DNA of 64,000 bases, from contig JBGVRT010000120.1 in assembly GCA_045128735.1 (NCBI GenBank), positions 62,001-126,000 on the forward strand. The letters are read 5' to 3'. Source of the stretch: RGIG8775 sp045128735 (GTDB taxonomy: Bacteria; Bacillota; Clostridia; Oscillospirales; CAG-272). Every line of letters begins with the position of its first letter. Position 1 is the first letter of the stretch. Under the pieces are notes generated by a model, which saw only the letters and a list, made by a program, of their open reading frames with translations, was not told the origin of the DNA and ran no database searches. This document shows, one piece after another, positions 41,513 to 48,619 of the stretch. A program made the position numbers and the translations under genes.

Positions 41513-42421
41513 ATGAAAGAAATTAAAGGAATTTGCCCCATAATCGCCACTCCTTTCAAGGAAAACGGCGACGTAGACTATAAAGGACTTGAAAAGCTTG
41601 TGGGCGCGCTTATCGACGGCGGCTGCCACGCGGTAACTCTTTTCGGAATCGCGGGCGAATACTATAAGCTTACCGACGAAGAAAGAATCAAAATGGCTGA
41701 AATAACCATTGACGTATGTAAGAAAAAGGGCGGCACGTCTATTCTTTCTGTTACCGACCACTCAACCGAAATTGCCGCAAAACGCGCAAAGCAGTTTGAG
41801 GATATGGGTGCGGACTGCCTTATGATGCTTCCGCCTTTCTTCCTTAAGCCGGGCGCCGGCTGGCTTTATGAGCATATGAAGGCTATCGGTAAGGCGGTAA
41901 GTATTCCCGTAATGGCACAGTACGCTCCCGAGCAGACAGGCGTTGCAATAGCTCCCGATATGTTCAAAAAGCTTGGTGCTGAGTGCCCCAATATTATCTA
42001 CTACAAAATCGAATGCAAGCCCGCAGGTCCTTACATCACAAATCTTATCAAAATGACAAGCTCCGAGACAACAAAGATATTCGTTGGTAACGCAGGCTTC
42101 CAGCTTATTGAGGCTATGGACAGAGGCGCAATAGGCGCAATGCCGGGTTGCTCGATGTACGACGTCTACCTTGATATCTATAATCACTACGTAAACGGCG
42201 ACCGAGAGGGCGCAATAGAGCTTCACAATAAGATTCTTCCTATGCTCAACCATATCAGACAGAACGTAGAGCAGATAATCAGCTTTGAAAAGCGCATACT
42301 TAAAAAGAGAGGAATAATCGAGTCCGACTACTGCCGTAAGCCCTCTTACGATACCGACGAGTATTTTGATAAGCTCTTTGAGGAGTTCTACGCGGAGATG
42401 GCGGCTCGCTATAATTGGTAA
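41513..42421 (+). CDS. DapA-family aldolase (2-keto-3-deoxy acid aldolase-like)
   Basis: 302 residues, a class I TIM-barrel aldolase. N-terminal GICPIIATPFKENGDVDYKGL, the active-site tyrosine in MAQYAPEQTG near residue 142, and the Schiff-base lysine in IIYYKIECKPAG near 163. DHDPS itself lies in the same family, but no lysine genes are near and the neighbours are an aldonate dehydratase and a sugar dehydrogenase. The likely reaction is cleavage of a 2-keto-3-deoxy-aldonate to pyruvate and an aldehyde. GAGGAGTAAAGGAGAAAGAAC precedes the start. Confidence 0.88.
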   Translation: MKEIKGICPIIATPFKENGDVDYKGLEKLVGALIDGGCHAVTLFGIAGEYYKLTDEERIKMAEITIDVCKKKGGTSILSVTDHSTEIAAKRAKQFEDMGADCLMMLPPFFLKPGAGWLYEHMKAIGKAVSIPVMAQYAPEQTGVAIAPDMFKKLGAECPNIIYYKIECKPAGPYITNLIKMTSSETTKIFVGNAGFQLIEAMDRGAIGAMPGCSMYDVYLDIYNHYVNGDREGAIELHNKILPMLNHIRQNVEQIISFEKRILKKRGIIESDYCRKPSYDTDEYFDKLFEEFYAEMAARYNW

Positions 42422-42423
42422 TT

Positions 42424-43209
42424 ATGGAAAATACTAATAAAACCGCAATAGTAACAGGAGCGGGAACGGGTATAGGCAAGGTTATAGCCTATGAGCTTGC
42501 AAAGGCAGGATACGACGTTGCCGTTCACTGTAACGGAAGCACCGAGGGCGCAAATGAGGTGGCTGAAAAGATACGCTCCGATTTTGGCAGAAAAGCTGTT
42601 GTCATCAGGTCTAACCTTGCAATGTTTTCGGGAGTTGACGCGCTGTTTGATGAATTTCTCAAGCACTTCGATAGACTTGACCTTTTCGTCAATAACGCAG
42701 GCGTTACAAAGAAATCCAAGTTCCTTGAAACTGAGGAAGAAATGTTTGACCTTATAGTTAACGTCGATTATAAGGGCGCGTATTTCTGTATGCAGAGGGC
42801 GGCGCGTATTATGAAGGAAAAGGGAATAGAAGGCTCTATTATCCTTATTTCCTCTAATAATGCCAAGGCACATTTTGCCGACGTGTCGGTCTACGGCTCT
42901 GTAAAAGCGGCTATCCAAAAGGCGGCAGAGCATATGGCTATCGAGCTTGCACAGTATAAAATACGTGTAAATACCGTTGCTCCCGGCTGGACAGAAACCG
43001 GCGCATCCCGACTTGACGATAAGGAGAGCACCTATTATAAAGTGCCCCTTAAGCGCTGGGCGCAGTGCGATGAAATCGCCGCGGCAATACTCTATCTTTC
43101 GAGCGATATGGCAAAGTCCATAACGGGAACTACTCTCGTTATCGACGGTGGCGCGCTCCTTGTTTCCGATAAGGGCGAGCGATACGGATATTACAATCCC
43201 AAAAACTGA
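42424..43209 (+). CDS. Short-chain dehydrogenase, sugar dehydrogenase-like
   Basis: 261 residues from ATG 42424, two bases after the aldolase stop; an in-frame TTG at 42415 is less likely. SDR motifs: TGAGTGIGKVIA (NAD(P) loop), NNAGVTKKS, ILISSNNAKA (Ser), SVYGSVKAAIQ (Tyr near 157, Lys near 161), and ending GGALLVSDKGERYGYYNP. It could oxidise the sugar to the lactone that feeds the IlvD-type dehydratase, or reduce the aldehyde from the aldolase. Third gene of that operon; terminator follows. Confidence 0.85.
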   Translation: MENTNKTAIVTGAGTGIGKVIAYELAKAGYDVAVHCNGSTEGANEVAEKIRSDFGRKAVVIRSNLAMFSGVDALFDEFLKHFDRLDLFVNNAGVTKKSKFLETEEEMFDLIVNVDYKGAYFCMQRAARIMKEKGIEGSIILISSNNAKAHFADVSVYGSVKAAIQKAAEHMAIELAQYKIRVNTVAPGWTETGASRLDDKESTYYKVPLKRWAQCDEIAAAILYLSSDMAKSITGTTLVIDGGALLVSDKGERYGYYNPKN

Positions 43210-43214
43210 ATTAA

Positions 43215-43248
43215 GGGGGCTGTCTCTCTTGAGATAGCCCCTCTCTTT
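43215..43248 (+). terminator. Terminator after the sugar-acid operon
   Basis: GGGGGCTGTCTC-TCTT-GAGATAGCCCC, about 11 bp with one G-U pair, followed by a CTCTCTTTGTT tail. Confidence 0.75.
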
Positions 43249-43255
43249 GTTCGGT

Positions 43256-43357
43256 AAATTGGTGTTTAGCGCACTGTGTTCGCACAAACCGCCTCCTTTG
43301 CCCCCCTTTGACAAGGGGGGGGCAAAAGAACGGGGGCTTCCTCGCAAACACCAATTT
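43256..43357. repeat. MITE-like element, compact copy
   Basis: AAATTGGTGTTT and AAACACCAATTT are perfect 12-bp inverted ends of a 102-base element. It holds GCGCACTGTGTTCGCACAAAC, the hairpin CCCCCTTTGACAAGGGGGGG, and GGGGGCTTCCTCG. Same family as 25700 and 25981. It lies between two terminators and promoters, with no gene. Confidence 0.75.
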
Positions 43358-43400
43358 GTTGAAACAGTCTGACGCTTAATAAGGAAAGCACCTTAATTTC

Positions 43401-43463
43401 GTAAAAAAAGTCATAAACTCGGTAAAAAAAGTCATTGACTTTCGTTTTGCCGTATGGTAGAAT
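43401..43463 (+). promoter_or_regulatory. Promoter with tandem AraC-type sites for the 43499 gene
   Basis: GTAAAAAAAGTCAT is repeated exactly at 43401-43414 and 43422-43435 (21-base period, two helical turns). The second copy runs into the -35 box TTGACT (43435-43440); a 17-base spacer and TAGAAT (43458-43463) follow. This is a class II AraC activator arrangement. Confidence 0.75.
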
Positions 43464-43498
43464 GAAAACAACAAAATACTATTTGGGAGGATGCAATA

Positions 43499-45424
43499 AT
43501 GAAATGTATACATCTTGACTTTCATACAAGCCCCGATATTCCCGACATCGGTGCGCAGTTTGACAAAGAGGAGTTTACAAGAACTCTAAAGGAAGCAAAG
43601 GTCGATCTGGTAAATGTATTCGGCAAGTGCCACCACGGATATACATATTATCCTTCAAAGGTTGGTACAATGCACCCGAATCTTAAGTTTAATCTTCTTA
43701 AAGAGCAGATTGAGGCGATTCACGCCGCAGGGGCAAAAGCTCCCATATACCTGACAGTAGGCTGGAGCAAAAAGGATGCCGACGAGCATCCCGAGTGGCA
43801 CTATATAGATTTTGCAACAAAGCAGCCGCTTTATTACGGTTCTGTTCCCTCGGATGACCTTGACGAAGCGATTAAAGATTGCTCGTGGACAACCCTCTGT
43901 CCGTCAGGTCCCTACCTTGAGCACCTTAAAGCACTTACCCACGAGATTTGTCAGGAATTCGCTCCCGTTGACGGTATTTTCTATGATATTTTCCTTATGA
44001 AGGATGCCTGCGTATGCGAGGCGTGCAAAAAGGGAATGAGAGAAATGGGGCTTGATCCCGAGGTGCTTGCGGATGCACAGAAATACTACAGAATAAAGCG
44101 AATTGAGGACATGAAGATACTTTCGGGTATAGTTCACAGCTACAATCCCGAAGCCACGGTGTTCTATAACAGCGGCGGAGCTGATATGAACCGCCCTGAA
44201 TACCATCCTTATTCCACGCATTACGAGCTTGAGGATCTTCCCACAGCCTGGGCGGGCTATGACGTAATGCCTATCCGCGCGAAGTTCTTTGAAAAGTACG
44301 GTAAGGAATTTATAGGTATGACGGGTAAATTCCACCATAACTGGGGTGAATTTGGCGGCTTTAAGAATAAGAATGCCCTTAAATATGAGGTTGCCGATAT
44401 GATGAGCGTCGGTGCGTCTATGAGTATAGGCGACCATCTCCATCCCTCGGGACAGATTGACGAAAGCACTTATGCCGAGATAGGTTATGCCTTTGATTAT
44501 ATTTCTCAAATCGAGAAGTACGGGGAGGGTACAAAGCCCTATACCGACCTTGCTATTTGGCTTCGTCACCAAAAGGATTCCGATTTCGGTACGTCCAAGC
44601 TTCTTCATATAATGCATCTTGAATATGACGTTATTGATTCAAGCGAAAATCTTTCGAAGTACAAGTGCGTTATCCTTCCCGACGCGGTCAAGCTCAGCGA
44701 TGCCGACAAAAAGGCACTTGTGGAGTATACCGAAAAGGGCGGCAAGATAGTCGCAAGCTACGCAAGTATCTTTGACGAGCTGGGTATTGAGAAAATCGAG
44801 CCCTCGCAGTACGATAAGGACTACATTCGTTGTGAGCTTGAGGATAACGTAACGCCGTTCCTCTCTTATTCAAGTGCGTATAAGGTAAAGACCGACGGCG
44901 AGGTTTTGGCTGACGTCTACGAGCCTTATTTCAACCGCACGTGGCGTCATTTCTGCGGTCATAAGAATACTCCGTTCAAGACCGAAAAAGCAGAATATCC
45001 CGCACTTGTAAAGAAGGGCAACGTCGTTTACTTTGCTCATCCTGTTTTCGAGGCTTATAACAAGTCGGGTAACTACGTTCTTGAAAGATACGTTATGAAG
45101 GGAATCGACCTTGCGTATGACAGAGGCATAAAGGTCGAGAATCTTCCGTCCTGCGGACGCGTGAGACTCAGAAAGAGCGATGGCGGAAAATTCTTTGCCC
45201 TTCACGTTCTTTACGCTCCTCCCATAAACCGCGGAAACGTTTGCCTGCTTGAGGATTTCCCGACGCTTCATGATGTTAAGTTTACCGTAAAGGTCAACGA
45301 AAAAATCAAGGAAGTCGTTATGGAGCCCGAGGGCGAAACGCTTGAGTTCACACAAAACGGCGATGAAGTAACCTTTACACTTAATCCATTCAATCTTCAT
45401 AAGCTTGTTGTTTTGAAGTGGTAA
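43499..45424 (+). CDS. Putative glycosyl hydrolase, GHL6-type with beta-galactosidase trimerisation-like domain
   Basis: 641 residues, no signal peptide, so cytosolic. It begins IHLDFHTSPDIPDIG and has a TIM-barrel of the hypothetical glycosyl hydrolase 6 (alpha-amylase-like) type: VDLVNVFGKCHHGYTYYPS, GIFYDIFLMKDACVCEACKKG, and a late segment TGKFHHNWGEFGGFKN. A second domain from about residue 340 (LAIWLRHQKDS...VILPDAVKLSDADKKALVEYTEKGGKIVASY) looks like the class I glutamine amidotransferase-like GH42 trimerisation fold. A beta-sandwich ends it. Substrate unknown; control region suggests sugar induction with the AraC regulon. Confidence 0.78.
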   Translation: MKCIHLDFHTSPDIPDIGAQFDKEEFTRTLKEAKVDLVNVFGKCHHGYTYYPSKVGTMHPNLKFNLLKEQIEAIHAAGAKAPIYLTVGWSKKDADEHPEWHYIDFATKQPLYYGSVPSDDLDEAIKDCSWTTLCPSGPYLEHLKALTHEICQEFAPVDGIFYDIFLMKDACVCEACKKGMREMGLDPEVLADAQKYYRIKRIEDMKILSGIVHSYNPEATVFYNSGGADMNRPEYHPYSTHYELEDLPTAWAGYDVMPIRAKFFEKYGKEFIGMTGKFHHNWGEFGGFKNKNALKYEVADMMSVGASMSIGDHLHPSGQIDESTYAEIGYAFDYISQIEKYGEGTKPYTDLAIWLRHQKDSDFGTSKLLHIMHLEYDVIDSSENLSKYKCVILPDAVKLSDADKKALVEYTEKGGKIVASYASIFDELGIEKIEPSQYDKDYIRCELEDNVTPFLSYSSAYKVKTDGEVLADVYEPYFNRTWRHFCGHKNTPFKTEKAEYPALVKKGNVVYFAHPVFEAYNKSGNYVLERYVMKGIDLAYDRGIKVENLPSCGRVRLRKSDGGKFFALHVLYAPPINRGNVCLLEDFPTLHDVKFTVKVNEKIKEVVMEPEGETLEFTQNGDEVTFTLNPFNLHKLVVLKW

Positions 45425-45434
45425 ATTGAATAAA

Positions 45435-45484
45435 TCAAGGCGATGCTCCGAAAACTAAGAAAAAAGGAAGGAGTATCGCCTTGA
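45435..45484 (+). promoter_or_regulatory. 15-bp hairpin that contains the start site of a small gene
   Basis: Arms 45435-45449 and 45470-45484 pair over 15 bp (one G-U). The right arm includes GGAG of the ribosome binding site and the TTG start codon at 45481; the loop (20 bases) holds the rest of the purine-rich site. No T run follows, so it acts at translation rather than as a terminator, if real. Confidence 0.7.
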
Positions 45485-45711
45485 AATTTTGTCTTGAAGA
45501 AAAGCTCGCCGAGCTGAAAAAGCCTACGGTAAAAAACAAAATGAATTGGAGCATCGAGGTTTATAAGGACAGCACGCAATCAACGCCCGAAATGAATTTC
45601 GATCTTTGCAGTAATACAGAATTCAAGCTTATAACCGCTGTGGCGGTGGTTGCCGCCGCAGTTGCCGTAACTTGCGCGGTGCATAAGCTTTGCAGACTTT
45701 TTTCTAAATAA
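45481..45711 (+). CDS. Small membrane protein of unknown function
   Basis: 76 residues from a TTG start preceded by AAGGAAGGAGTATCGCC. The first 48 residues are polar and contain LEEKLAELKKPTVKNKMNW; residues about 50-66 form one membrane helix (LITAVAVVAAAVAVTCAV), followed by HKLCRLFSK. No family recognised. The start site lies inside the 15-bp hairpin at 45435, so translation from read-through RNA would be low. A strong terminator follows the stop. Confidence 0.6.
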   Translation: MKFCLEEKLAELKKPTVKNKMNWSIEVYKDSTQSTPEMNFDLCSNTEFKLITAVAVVAAAVAVTCAVHKLCRLFSK

Positions 45712-45714
45712 CCG

Positions 45715-45742
45715 AAAAGGGGCTTTGCGCCCCTTTTATTAT
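45715..45742 (+). terminator. Terminator after the small membrane gene
   Basis: AAAAGGGGC-TTTGC-GCCCCTTTT, 9-bp perfect stem plus T-rich tail. Confidence 0.85.
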
Positions 45743-45770
45743 GTTTTTCGGATAAAAGGAGTTATAAATA

Positions 45771-45799
45771 TTGACTTTTTTGCCTACTGATGATAAAAT
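45771..45799 (+). promoter_or_regulatory. Promoter of the FGGY kinase gene
   Basis: TTGACT (45771-45776), 17 bases, TAAAAT (45794-45799), 33 bases before the ATG. Confidence 0.75.
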
Positions 45800-45832
45800 A
45801 AAATTGAAAAATAATTGGTAAAGAGGTAAATT

Positions 45833-47452
45833 ATGAGAAGATATACAATCGGAATTGACTTTGGTACGCTGTCAGCCAGGGCAGTTTTGCTTAATGCTGA
45901 TAACGGCAACGAGGTCGCAAGCGCGGAGCAGATCTATTCCCACGCGGTTATGAGTGAAAAAATCCCTTGTGGGGTAGCCCTTGAGGCGGACGTTGCGCTT
46001 CAACATCCGCAGGATTACCTCGACGCTCTTTCCTATACCGTTAAAAAGGTGGTTGAGGAAGGCGGCGCAAAGCCCGACGAGGTGCTCGGTATTGGTATTG
46101 ACTTTACCGCGTGCACGGTTCTTCCGGTTGATAAAAGCTTTTCTCCTCTTTGCTTTGACAGTAAATTTGAGGATATTCCGTATGCCTATGCAAAGCTGTG
46201 GAAGCACCACGCCGCACAGAAGCAGGCTGACCGCATAACTGAGCTTGCCCGTAAACGCGGCGCAGAGTGGCTTTCAGCCTTTGGCGGAACAGTGTCCTCC
46301 GAGTGGCTTTTGCCCAAGCTTCTTGAAACGCTTGAAAAAGCCCCCGAGGTGTTTGAAGCGGCAGAATACTTTGTTGAGGCAGGCGATTGGCTTGTCTGGT
46401 TGCTTACGGGTAAAAACGTCCGTAGCGCGTGTATGGCAGGCTTTAAGGGTTTGTGGCGCGACAAGACGGGCTATCTTGACAATGAGTTTTTGGCAGAGAT
46501 TGCCCCCGAATTTGAAAATATATACGAAAACAAGCTTAGCGGTGACGTACTTCCCTCGGGTACGCTTGCGGGCAGAATGACAGCCGAGGGTGCCAAGCTT
46601 CTCGGACTGAACGAGGGCACGGCAGTGTCGGTTCCCGTAATTGATGCACACGCCGCACTCCCCGCGGTGGGAATTGCCGAGGTCGGCAAGCTTATGCTTA
46701 TCATAGGTACGTCCTGTTGTCATATCGTTATGGACGAAAACGACTTTAACATCGAAGGTCTTTTCGGAAAAGTTGGAAACGGACTCGTTCCCGGATACGT
46801 TGTATATGAGGCAGGGCAGGGATGCGTTGGCGACCTTTTCGATTGGTTTATGAAAAATTGCGTTCCAAACAGCTACGCAGAAGAAGCCAAGGAAAAGGGC
46901 GTAAGTCTGTTCGACTTGCTTGAAGAAAAGGCACGCGCGGTTGTTGCGGGCGAAAACAAGGTCTTTGCGTTGGATTGGTGGAACGGAAATAGAACTCCAT
47001 ATAACGATAGCTCGCTCAGCGGCTCGCTGTTCGGTCTCACCTTTGCCACTAAGCCCGAGGAAATATACCTTGCGCTTATTGAGTCGGTGGCGTTTGGCAC
47101 AAAGACAATCGTCGATTTGTTCGAAAAGGGCGGAATAAAGATTTCCGAGTGTTTTGCAGGAGGCGGAATAGCCGTGAAAAATAAACTGCTTATGCAGATC
47201 TTTGCCGACGTTACAGGGAAAGAAATAAAGGTTACCGATTGCACCCAGGCGGGTGCTGTTGGAAGTGCTATTTTTGCTGCTGCGGCAACGGGAATATACG
47301 GAGATATTAAGGATACTGTCAAGAAGCTTGGCAGATCTTGCAGTACCGAATACGTACCAAATTACGAGAACACTCAAAAATATTCCGCGGCATATGAACG
47401 GTATAAAAAGTTTTCAGAGCTTTTTGCTAAAGAGATAAAACACTATTTTTAA
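45833..47452 (+). CDS. FGGY-family kinase, ribulokinase-like
   Basis: 539 residues, the length of L-ribulokinase (AraB) and longer than most FGGY kinases. N-terminal phosphate loop TIGIDFGTLSARAVLL, then GIGIDFTACTVLPVD, PVIDAHAALPAVG and IIGTSCCHIVMDE, which follow the AraB order, and the C-terminal FAGGGIAVKNKLLMQIFADV with the adenosine motif. AraB phosphorylates L-ribulose at C5, but relatives accept other ketopentoses and ribitol. araA and araD are not adjacent, so the sugar is uncertain. An SGNH-type protein gene follows after 23 bases. Confidence 0.88.
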   Translation: MRRYTIGIDFGTLSARAVLLNADNGNEVASAEQIYSHAVMSEKIPCGVALEADVALQHPQDYLDALSYTVKKVVEEGGAKPDEVLGIGIDFTACTVLPVDKSFSPLCFDSKFEDIPYAYAKLWKHHAAQKQADRITELARKRGAEWLSAFGGTVSSEWLLPKLLETLEKAPEVFEAAEYFVEAGDWLVWLLTGKNVRSACMAGFKGLWRDKTGYLDNEFLAEIAPEFENIYENKLSGDVLPSGTLAGRMTAEGAKLLGLNEGTAVSVPVIDAHAALPAVGIAEVGKLMLIIGTSCCHIVMDENDFNIEGLFGKVGNGLVPGYVVYEAGQGCVGDLFDWFMKNCVPNSYAEEAKEKGVSLFDLLEEKARAVVAGENKVFALDWWNGNRTPYNDSSLSGSLFGLTFATKPEEIYLALIESVAFGTKTIVDLFEKGGIKISECFAGGGIAVKNKLLMQIFADVTGKEIKVTDCTQAGAVGSAIFAAAATGIYGDIKDTVKKLGRSCSTEYVPNYENTQKYSAAYERYKKFSELFAKEIKHYF

Positions 47453-47475
47453 TATTTACTAAAGGTAGAAAAATT

Positions 47476-48195
47476 ATGCAGATTTTGGCAATAGGAAACA
47501 GCTTTTCACAGGACGCAACAGCGTATCTCAGAAAAATTTCAGATGTAGCTAAAGAAAATATTACGGTTGTTAACCTTGTTATCGGAGGATGCCCGCTTTC
47601 GAAGCATTACAGAAATATGCTTTCGGGTGAAAAGGCTTATTCAATGGAATTCAACGGACAGGCTACGGGATTTTTCATGTCTCTTGATGAAGCACTCCTT
47701 TCGCGTGATTGGGACGTTATAACTATACAGCAGGCAAGTCATTTCTCATTCAAATACGATACCTATCAGCCTTATCTTGACTCGCTTGCCAATTATATCC
47801 GCGAGTGCGCCCCCAAGGCAAAGCTTATGATTCACGAAACCTGGGCATACGAGGAGGGAAGCGACAGACTTCTCAAGCTTGCGGGGTTTGAAAAGAGAGT
47901 AGATATGTATAATGACCTTCACGCGGCATACGTGCAGGCGGTTCAGAATATAAACGCTGACGGAATCATTCCCTCGGGTACGCTTATGCAAAAGCTTATT
48001 GAAAACGGCGTAACAAGACTCCACCGCGATACATTCCACGCCTCACTCGATATCGGCAGGTACGCGCTTGCGCTTTTGTGGTTTAAGTGCCTTACGGGTA
48101 AATCCGTACTTGACAATAGCTTCATATGCCCCATCGGCGAGATAAGCGATGAGGAATACGCCATAATCAAAAAGTGCGTAGAGGAGCTTGCTTAA
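47476..48195 (+). CDS. DUF4886 (SGNH-like hydrolase) protein
   Basis: 239 residues, no signal peptide. The N-terminus ILAIGNSFSQDATAYL carries the nucleophile serine motif (GNSFS, Ser9), IIGGCPLSKHY gives the oxyanion glycine, TIQQASHFS the Asn/Gln block, and RDTFHASLDIGRYALAL the Asp-His pair near residue 185. DUF4886 proteins are SGNH-hydrolase relatives found with sugar catabolism genes in gut bacteria and may deacylate sugars. Probably co-transcribed with the FGGY kinase. The ribosome binding site is weak (AAAGGTAGAAAAATT). Confidence 0.85.
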   Translation: MQILAIGNSFSQDATAYLRKISDVAKENITVVNLVIGGCPLSKHYRNMLSGEKAYSMEFNGQATGFFMSLDEALLSRDWDVITIQQASHFSFKYDTYQPYLDSLANYIRECAPKAKLMIHETWAYEEGSDRLLKLAGFEKRVDMYNDLHAAYVQAVQNINADGIIPSGTLMQKLIENGVTRLHRDTFHASLDIGRYALALLWFKCLTGKSVLDNSFICPIGEISDEEYAIIKKCVEELA

Positions 48196-48222
48196 AAAAT
48201 AAAGGAAATTTCCGAAAAACTA

Positions 48223-48250
48223 TTGACAAATCACAAAAATGTGGTAAAAT
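48223..48250 (+). promoter_or_regulatory. Promoter of the T-box leader
   Basis: TTGACA (48223-48228), 16 bases, TAAAAT (48245-48250), directly upstream of the T-box RNA. Confidence 0.82.
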
Positions 48251-48264
48251 ACTCATATAGATAT

Positions 48265-48523
48265 TAAACCGATGATTAAGAATAGTAGTTTACGCCTTGT
48301 GTTCACAGAGAGCCGTCGGGGGTGGAAGTACGGCAACGCGAACGTAGATGAATGGGCTTATGAGGGCGGTCGAAAGCGGTAACGCAAGTAGCAACCGACG
48401 GGAGCTGACCCGTTATAAACAGAAGTACATGAAGTGTACAATGAGTGGACGCTATGCGTCAATTTGGGTGGTACCGCAGGATTTAACGTCTTGTCCCTTA
48501 AATTTTAGGGACAAGACTTTTTA
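48265..48523 (+). ncRNA. T-box riboswitch controlling trpB
   Basis: The antiterminator T-box GGGTGGTACCGC is at 48466-48477, and a terminator GTCTTGTCCCT-TAAATTTT-AGGGACAAGAC with TTTTTATTT follows (48488-48523). Stem I is the long structured region from 48290 with AGAGAGCCG and a candidate specifier loop GAATGGGCTT, in which TGG would read tRNA-Trp. The T-box bulge reads UGGU, which would pair best with a discriminator A, while tRNA-Trp usually has G73; the amino acid is therefore likely but not certain. Confidence 0.88.
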
Positions 48524-48536
48524 TTTGGAGGAAAAG

Positions 48537-48566
48537 ATGGTACTTGACAGACGATGGCGGCGTTAA
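48537..48566 (+). CDS. Candidate leader peptide, nine codons
   Basis: Reads MVLDRRWRR and stops. TTTGGAGGAAAAG in front gives a strong ribosome binding site. It lies between the T-box terminator and trpB, and has one Trp codon and four Arg codons of four types (AGA, CGA, CGG, CGT). It may be a real short leader, or a chance reading behind a duplicated TTTGGAGGAAA motif, which also precedes trpB. Confidence 0.4.
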   Translation: MVLDRRWRR

Positions 48567-48619
48567 GCAAAGTAAGCAACATAAAAATATAATTGAAAAA
48601 TAATTTGGAGGAAATAAAA

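Noticed and set aside
40088..41761. 557-codon open frame opposite the IlvD-type dehydratase
   Set aside because: Codon-bias shadow with no start site; the forward protein is clearly a known family.
48348..48566. 72-codon ORF through the T-box leader
   Set aside because: It runs through structured RNA and the terminator; only the last nine codons have their own ribosome site, and they are listed separately with low confidence.
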